This document shows, piece by piece, positions 6,243 through 9,165 of a DNA stretch of 9,165 bases (the stretch's first letter is position 1; each line of letters begins with the position of its first letter). The notes beneath the pieces were generated by a model, which saw nothing but the letters and a program-made list of their open reading frames with translations, made no database searches and was not told where the DNA came from. The stretch is from Actinomycetes bacterium. GTDB taxonomy: Bacteria; Actinomycetota; Thermoleophilia; Solirubrobacterales; Solirubrobacteraceae. Location: the NCBI GenBank assembly GCA_023429855.1, contig JAEZDB010000367.1:1-9165 (forward strand), written 5' to 3'. Made by a program: the position numbers and the translations under genes.

Positions 6243-6785
6243 GTGCCTCACCCCGCTGCACCCGGCGTTGCTCGCCCGACCGCGTTGAGCGCCGGCCCGC
6301 CGCGGCCGGATTGGCGCTGGCGCCGCGCGGAACAGGTTCCGCGGGAGTTCGTCACCGGCGCGCGGCTTCTCACCGCCCTTGCGGTGGCGTTCATCGTGCG
6401 CAGCGTGGCGTTCTTTGTCGGCGAGGCGATCGACCTGCCGGACGGTCTCGCCGCGGTCGCCACGTTGACGGCGGTCGCGCTCCTGCTGCTGCTGGTGCCC
6501 GCGTCTCTGCCGCTTGAGCTGCGTTCGGCCGGTCTGGCTCAGGTCGCGGTCGGGCCGGTGAGGAGCGAGCTGGGTCCGATTCCTCTAGTCACGCGGCTTG
6601 CCGCATTCGCCACCGCACTTGCCGTGCTGCTCCCGCTGCTTTGGCTGCTGTCTGACCTTCCGGCGCGCGGAGCGCTCGCCGACGACGTCACCAACGTGGT
6701 GGCGAGACTCGGCTTCCCGCTCGTCGGTTTCTTCCTAATCCGGCATCAGCTTCCGGGCATCTGGCGCCGCCGTCGGCGGCTCTAA
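6243..6785 (+). CDS. Four-helix membrane protein, unknown function
   Basis: 180 residues, not recognised. Residues 1-36 are Pro/Arg-rich and hydrophilic. Four helices follow, at about 41-59 (LLTALAVAFIVRSVAFFVG), 68-90 (rich in Leu), 116-138 (VTRLAAFATALAVLLPLLWL) and 150-167 (VVARLGFPLVGFFLI), and the protein ends in a basic HQLPGIWRRRRRL tail that should lie in the cytoplasm by the positive-inside rule. GTG 6243 is used as start; TTG 6285 is an alternative that would trim the Pro-rich lead. No Shine-Dalgarno or TANNGT box is obvious, so the start is insecure. It is divergent from the dehydratase with no clear functional link. Confidence 0.6.
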   Translation: MPHPAAPGVARPTALSAGPPRPDWRWRRAEQVPREFVTGARLLTALAVAFIVRSVAFFVGEAIDLPDGLAAVATLTAVALLLLLVPASLPLELRSAGLAQVAVGPVRSELGPIPLVTRLAAFATALAVLLPLLWLLSDLPARGALADDVTNVVARLGFPLVGFFLIRHQLPGIWRRRRRL

Positions 6786-6817
6786 GCGAGGCGATTTCCG
6801 TGGAGCTGCCGAGCGCG

Positions 6818-6858
6818 ATTCTGTGGATCAGCCGATGCGAATTCTGTGGATTAGCCGA
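6818..6858. repeat. Short tandem duplication (18-bp unit, 23-bp period)
   Basis: ATTCTGTGGATCAGCCGA at 6818-6835 recurs as ATTCTGTGGATTAGCCGA at 6841-6858, one mismatch, separated by 5 bases. The 23-bp period is not a multiple of three. The second copy lies at the 5' end of the ATPase fragment, so this may be a small duplication or a junction scar. Confidence 0.7.
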
Positions 6859-7026
6859 CTTGTGGGGGTCGTGTTGGGGGCGCGACAGGTCGGGAAGAGC
6901 ACGCTTGCGCAAGACATCGCGCCCGACGAACTCGGTGCCCGAGTGCTACCGCTCGATGATTAAGCGGTAGCTGAAATCGCGCGCCGTGGAGGCGTTGGCC
7001 GACACGCGAGTCGTACCGCCGAGTAA
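6835..7026 (+). pseudogene. Fragment of an AAA_14/DUF4143-type ATPase with in-frame stop
   Basis: From ATG 6835 the frame reads MRILWISRLVGVVLGARQVG, then KSTLAQDIAP, then DELGARVLPLDD, then TAA at 6961. This is the Walker A region of the family of single-gene ATPases whose members begin with 'VVLLTGPRQVGKSTLA' and continue with 'ARYLTLDD' (known family pattern). Here GARQVGKST is an intact P-loop and LPLDD is the usual segment some 20 residues later. Past the stop, the same frame continues as AVAEIARRGGVGRHA to a second stop at 7024, resembling the 'LDDP-x-VL-x-x-A' continuation, so a single nonsense change plus loss of the remaining 300 or so residues would explain it. The Walker B, arginine finger and DUF4143 domain are absent. 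Confidence 0.6.
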
Positions 7027-7036
7027 CTGATCCAAG

Positions 7037-7056
7037 CTGGCGCGTTTGCGCGCCAG
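7037..7056. repeat. Perfect 8-bp inverted repeat (hairpin)
   Basis: CTGGCGCG, loop TTTG, CGCGCCAG: a perfect G/C-rich stem with a tetraloop, 11 bp after the ATPase remnant's second stop. There is no T tract on either side, so a classic Rho-independent terminator is not supported; it may be a U-less terminator or a mobile-element scar. Confidence 0.5.
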
Positions 7057-7101
7057 GAGCGGCTGGGAAACCCTGCAACTCGTCAGTCCTGCGGCCAGCG
7101 C

Positions 7102-7185
7102 GCTCATTTCTGGGACCGCGCAACCGATTTTCTGCGCGATGTCTTTCCCTGCGCTGCCCCCGAGCGCCTGCCATGCCGCCTCGGC
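7102..7185. repeat. Diverged 84-bp repeat, copy B
   Basis: Partner of 6144-6227, offset 958 bp, 58/84 identical. It contains the ATG (7139) chosen for the secreted lectin-like gene, so it covers the junction of the upstream gap and the first 16 codons. Together with the ATPase remnant, tandem duplication and hairpin it fills the 353-bp stretch 6786-7138, in which I see no intact gene. Confidence 0.6.
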
Positions 7186-9165
7186 GATCCGCAACTCCGC
7201 CGCAGCGCGCGTCCTCGTCGGCGCGCTCCTGCTCTTCGTCGGCGTCGCGGCCGGGCCGGCGTCGCCGTCGCGTGCGGCGGTCTTCCCGGTCATCGAGTCG
7301 TTCGAGAACTCGACGGCGCCTGGTTGGACCCTCGGCGGCACGGCGAAGCTGACCGCGCCGACCGACGGTGAGGGCAACGGCTGGCTGCGCCTCACGGAGG
7401 CGGTCGGCAGCACGTCGGGCTATGCGTACTACGACGTGCCGTTTGCGTCGAACGAGGGCGTCCTCGTCGACTTCGACTACGCGACCTACGGCGGCAGCGG
7501 CGCCGACGGCATCACGTTCTTCCTCTACGACGGCGCAACGACGGCCGCGAACTTCCGCATCGGCGCGTTCGGCGGCTCGCTCGGCTACGCGAGCTGCAAC
7601 GACGGCCGCCCCGGCCTGCGCAACGCCTACGTCGGCATCGGCCTGGATGAGTTCGGCAACTTCAGCAACCTCGGCGGGATCTGCGGCCTCGACGGGTCGC
7701 CGCTGCGGGCCAACCGCCTGGTCGTGCGCAGCAGCGAGTCCGCGAACTTCGCGATGCTCGCCTCCCAGCCGGTCACCGGCGGCATCCAGGGCAACCGCGC
7801 GAACAAGCGCCACGTCACCGTCTGGATCACGCCTGCCGGACGCCTCACCGTCACGATCACGCTGCCCGACGGGTCGCGCCAGCAGGTCGTCTCCGGGCTG
7901 CAGCTTCCCGCGCCGCCGCCGACCCTGAAGCTCGGCTACGCGGCCTCGACGGGTGGCAGCACCAACATCCACGAGATCCGCAGCTCCTCGAGCTACAAGC
8001 CGGTCGACCTGTCGGTGATCGCGACCGACGGCGCGACGGCGGCCCCGCGCGCCGAGGCCCGCACGTGGACGGCAACCGTCAACAACAACGGCCTCAACGC
8101 GACGGCCTCCCAGTCGATCGTCGCGACGACCGGCAGCAACGCCCTGACCGACGTGACGTGGACCTGCGCCGCGTCGGCCGGCGCGGATTGCGGCACGGCG
8201 TCGGGCACCGGCCTGCCGAACCTCGCATCGACACCGGCCCTGCCCGCAGGGGAGACCCTCACCTACACCGTGACCGGCACGCCGGCCCCCGGCACCGACC
8301 GCGCCCAGCTCACCTTCACCGCGACGCCCGGCGGCGAGACCGGCGACATGACCCCGGCCGACAACGCCGCGACCGACACGACCGACCTCACGCCCGAGTT
8401 CGACGCAGCGCCGACCGTCGCGCTCTCGCCAGGCAGCGTGGCGACGGCGACGCTCGCCAGCCCGCGCGGCGGCAGCGCCACCAGCACGGTGCAGTGGCTG
8501 CGCTGCGACGCTGCCGGCGACGCGTGCACCGAGATTGCGGGCGAGACCGGCACGAGCTACACGGTGACTACGGCCGATCGCGGCAGCACGCTGCGGGTTC
8601 GCCAGACGGCGACGAACGCCGCTGGCTCCGGCCAGAGCGACAGCGCGCCCTACGCGGCGCTGCCAGCGACCAGCCTCGGCTCCGGCCCGAGCGGCGTGGT
8701 GGGCGTGAGCGGCGCGACCTTCACCTTCTCGACGCTGACGTCAGGCGCGACGTTCGAATGCTCGCTCGACGGCGCGGCCTACGCGGCGTGCGTCTCGCCC
8801 TTGGCCGTGTCGGGCCTGGCGGACGGCGACCACGACTTCGCCGTTCGCGCGGTCTACGGCGGCCTGAGCGACCCGACGCCGCAGACCGCCGAATGGACCG
8901 TCGACACGGCGGCGCCCACGACCGCGCTCACCACGTCGCTGCCGCCGCAGACCACCGACGACCATGCCACGATCGAGTTCTCCGGCGGCGACGCCGGCGG
9001 GACGGGCGTGGCGGAGTTCGAATGCCGCCTCGACGGCGGAGCCTGGGCGCCCTGCACCTCGCCCGTCGAGCTGACCGACCTGATCGACGGCCCGCACACG
9101 TTCAGCGTGCGCTCGGTCGACGCGGCCGGCAACCCCGACGCGTCTCCCTCGACGCTGGAGTGGGT
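7139..9165 (+). CDS. Secreted lectin-like multidomain protein, partial at the right edge
   Basis: About 675 residues are visible and the frame stays open at the edge. Residues 1-47 look like a long signal peptide: Arg at 17 and 24, core VLVGALLLFVGVAA (25-38), likely cut near AGPA-SPSRA. Residues about 49-285 form a concanavalin/legume-lectin-like beta-sandwich, with LVDFDYATYGGSGADGITFF and then NAYVGIGLDEFGNFS as its recognisable strands. Residues 288-418 resemble a DUF11/CARDB-type Ig-like domain starting PVDLSVIATDG. Residues 425-508 are an Ig-like repeat with paired Cys (WLRCDAAGDACTEI) and LRVRQTATNAAGS. Two 88-residue-spaced repeats follow, FECSLDGAAYAAC (539) and FECRLDGGAWAPC (627), each ending in a 'W-T/V' strand. 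ATG 7139 is the only ATG, GTG or TTG between 7049 and the hydrophobic core, but no ribosome site is seen. Likely a cell-surface carbohydrate-binding or adhesion protein; the ligand is unknown. Confidence 0.85.
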   Translation, partial: MSFPALPPSACHAASAIRNSAAARVLVGALLLFVGVAAGPASPSRAAVFPVIESFENSTAPGWTLGGTAKLTAPTDGEGNGWLRLTEAVGSTSGYAYYDVPFASNEGVLVDFDYATYGGSGADGITFFLYDGATTAANFRIGAFGGSLGYASCNDGRPGLRNAYVGIGLDEFGNFSNLGGICGLDGSPLRANRLVVRSSESANFAMLASQPVTGGIQGNRANKRHVTVWITPAGRLTVTITLPDGSRQQVVSGLQLPAPPPTLKLGYAASTGGSTNIHEIRSSSSYKPVDLSVIATDGATAAPRAEARTWTATVNNNGLNATASQSIVATTGSNALTDVTWTCAASAGADCGTASGTGLPNLASTPALPAGETLTYTVTGTPAPGTDRAQLTFTATPGGETGDMTPADNAATDTTDLTPEFDAAPTVALSPGSVATATLASPRGGSATSTVQWLRCDAAGDACTEIAGETGTSYTVTTADRGSTLRVRQTATNAAGSGQSDSAPYAALPATSLGSGPSGVVGVSGATFTFSTLTSGATFECSLDGAAYAACVSPLAVSGLADGDHDFAVRAVYGGLSDPTPQTAEWTVDTAAPTTALTTSLPPQTTDDHATIEFSGGDAGGTGVAEFECRLDGGAWAPCTSPVELTDLIDGPHTFSVRSVDAAGNPDASPSTLEW

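Noticed and set aside
6090..6251. 54-residue N-terminal extension of the dehydratase to GTG 6251
   Set aside because: The extension contains the diverged repeat and the TAGGGT box, and the family starts at the ATG at 6089.
6766..6780. GCCGCC-GTC-GGCGGC hairpin at the end of the 6243 gene as terminator
   Set aside because: It lies inside the coding sequence for the Arg-rich tail, has a 3-base loop and no T tract; it is explained by codon use.
6822..6853. Two TGTGGAT sequences resembling DnaA boxes
   Set aside because: Each differs from the TTATCCACA consensus, there are only two, they belong to the short tandem duplication, and no origin genes are near.
6946..7200. Minus-strand ORF reading AAWQALGGSAGKDIAQKIG and on to TAG at 6946
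   Set aside because: It looks protein-like and part of it is the repeat, but differences between the repeat copies show no codon-position bias, it has no clear start, and it overlaps the ATPase relic and the lectin gene start.

Overview
This is a high-GC window with strongly G/C-ending codons. It most likely comes from an actinomycete-type chromosome, and I would guess Thermoleophilia/Solirubrobacterales. That guess rests on the style of the secreted repeat protein at the right end (Cys-rich 'FEC-SLDG' and 'LRVRQTATNAAGS' repeats) and on several genes that lack a Shine-Dalgarno site but carry a TANNGT box 7-8 bases before the start codon. The lineage is an inference. No rRNA, tRNA, CRISPR array, intact transposase or complete mobile element is visible.

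Layout. (1) 1-2780: a divergent surface-polysaccharide pair, a GT-B glycosyltransferase on the minus strand that runs off the left edge and a MOP/Wzx-type flippase on the plus strand. Both appear to start from leaderless promoters in the shared 132-bp gap. (2) 2781-2907: a convergent gap holding two near-identical 48-bp copies of a hairpin-forming repeat. (3) 2908-4449: an HPP-family membrane protein divergent from a LysR-type regulator, with a GATAACTATC palindrome between them. (4) 4450-5771: small, poorly conserved membrane-protein ORFs on the plus strand. Two of them look like paralogues, one of these is broken by a frameshift, and a third is only vaguely similar. (5) 5772-6089: pterin-4a-carbinolamine dehydratase on the minus strand. 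(6) 6243-6785: an unrecognised four-helix membrane protein. (7) 6786-7138: a decayed stretch with a Walker-A fragment of an AAA_14/DUF4143-type ATPase, a short tandem duplication and a perfect hairpin. (8) 7139 to the right edge: a secreted lectin-like multidomain protein that continues beyond the window.

How it fits together. The first two genes probably work in building and exporting a surface glycan, and the last gene is a plausible surface carbohydrate-binding or adhesion protein. The HPP/LysR pair looks like a regulator with its target. The middle and the 6.1-7.2 kb stretch look like eroding accessory DNA: a frameshifted small gene, an ATPase fragment with an in-frame stop, and an 84-bp diverged repeat found 958 bp apart in front of two unrelated genes. 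I found no clearly new multi-gene system. The most unusual signals are the intergenic hairpin repeat, the diverged repeat pair and the cluster of small membrane proteins.
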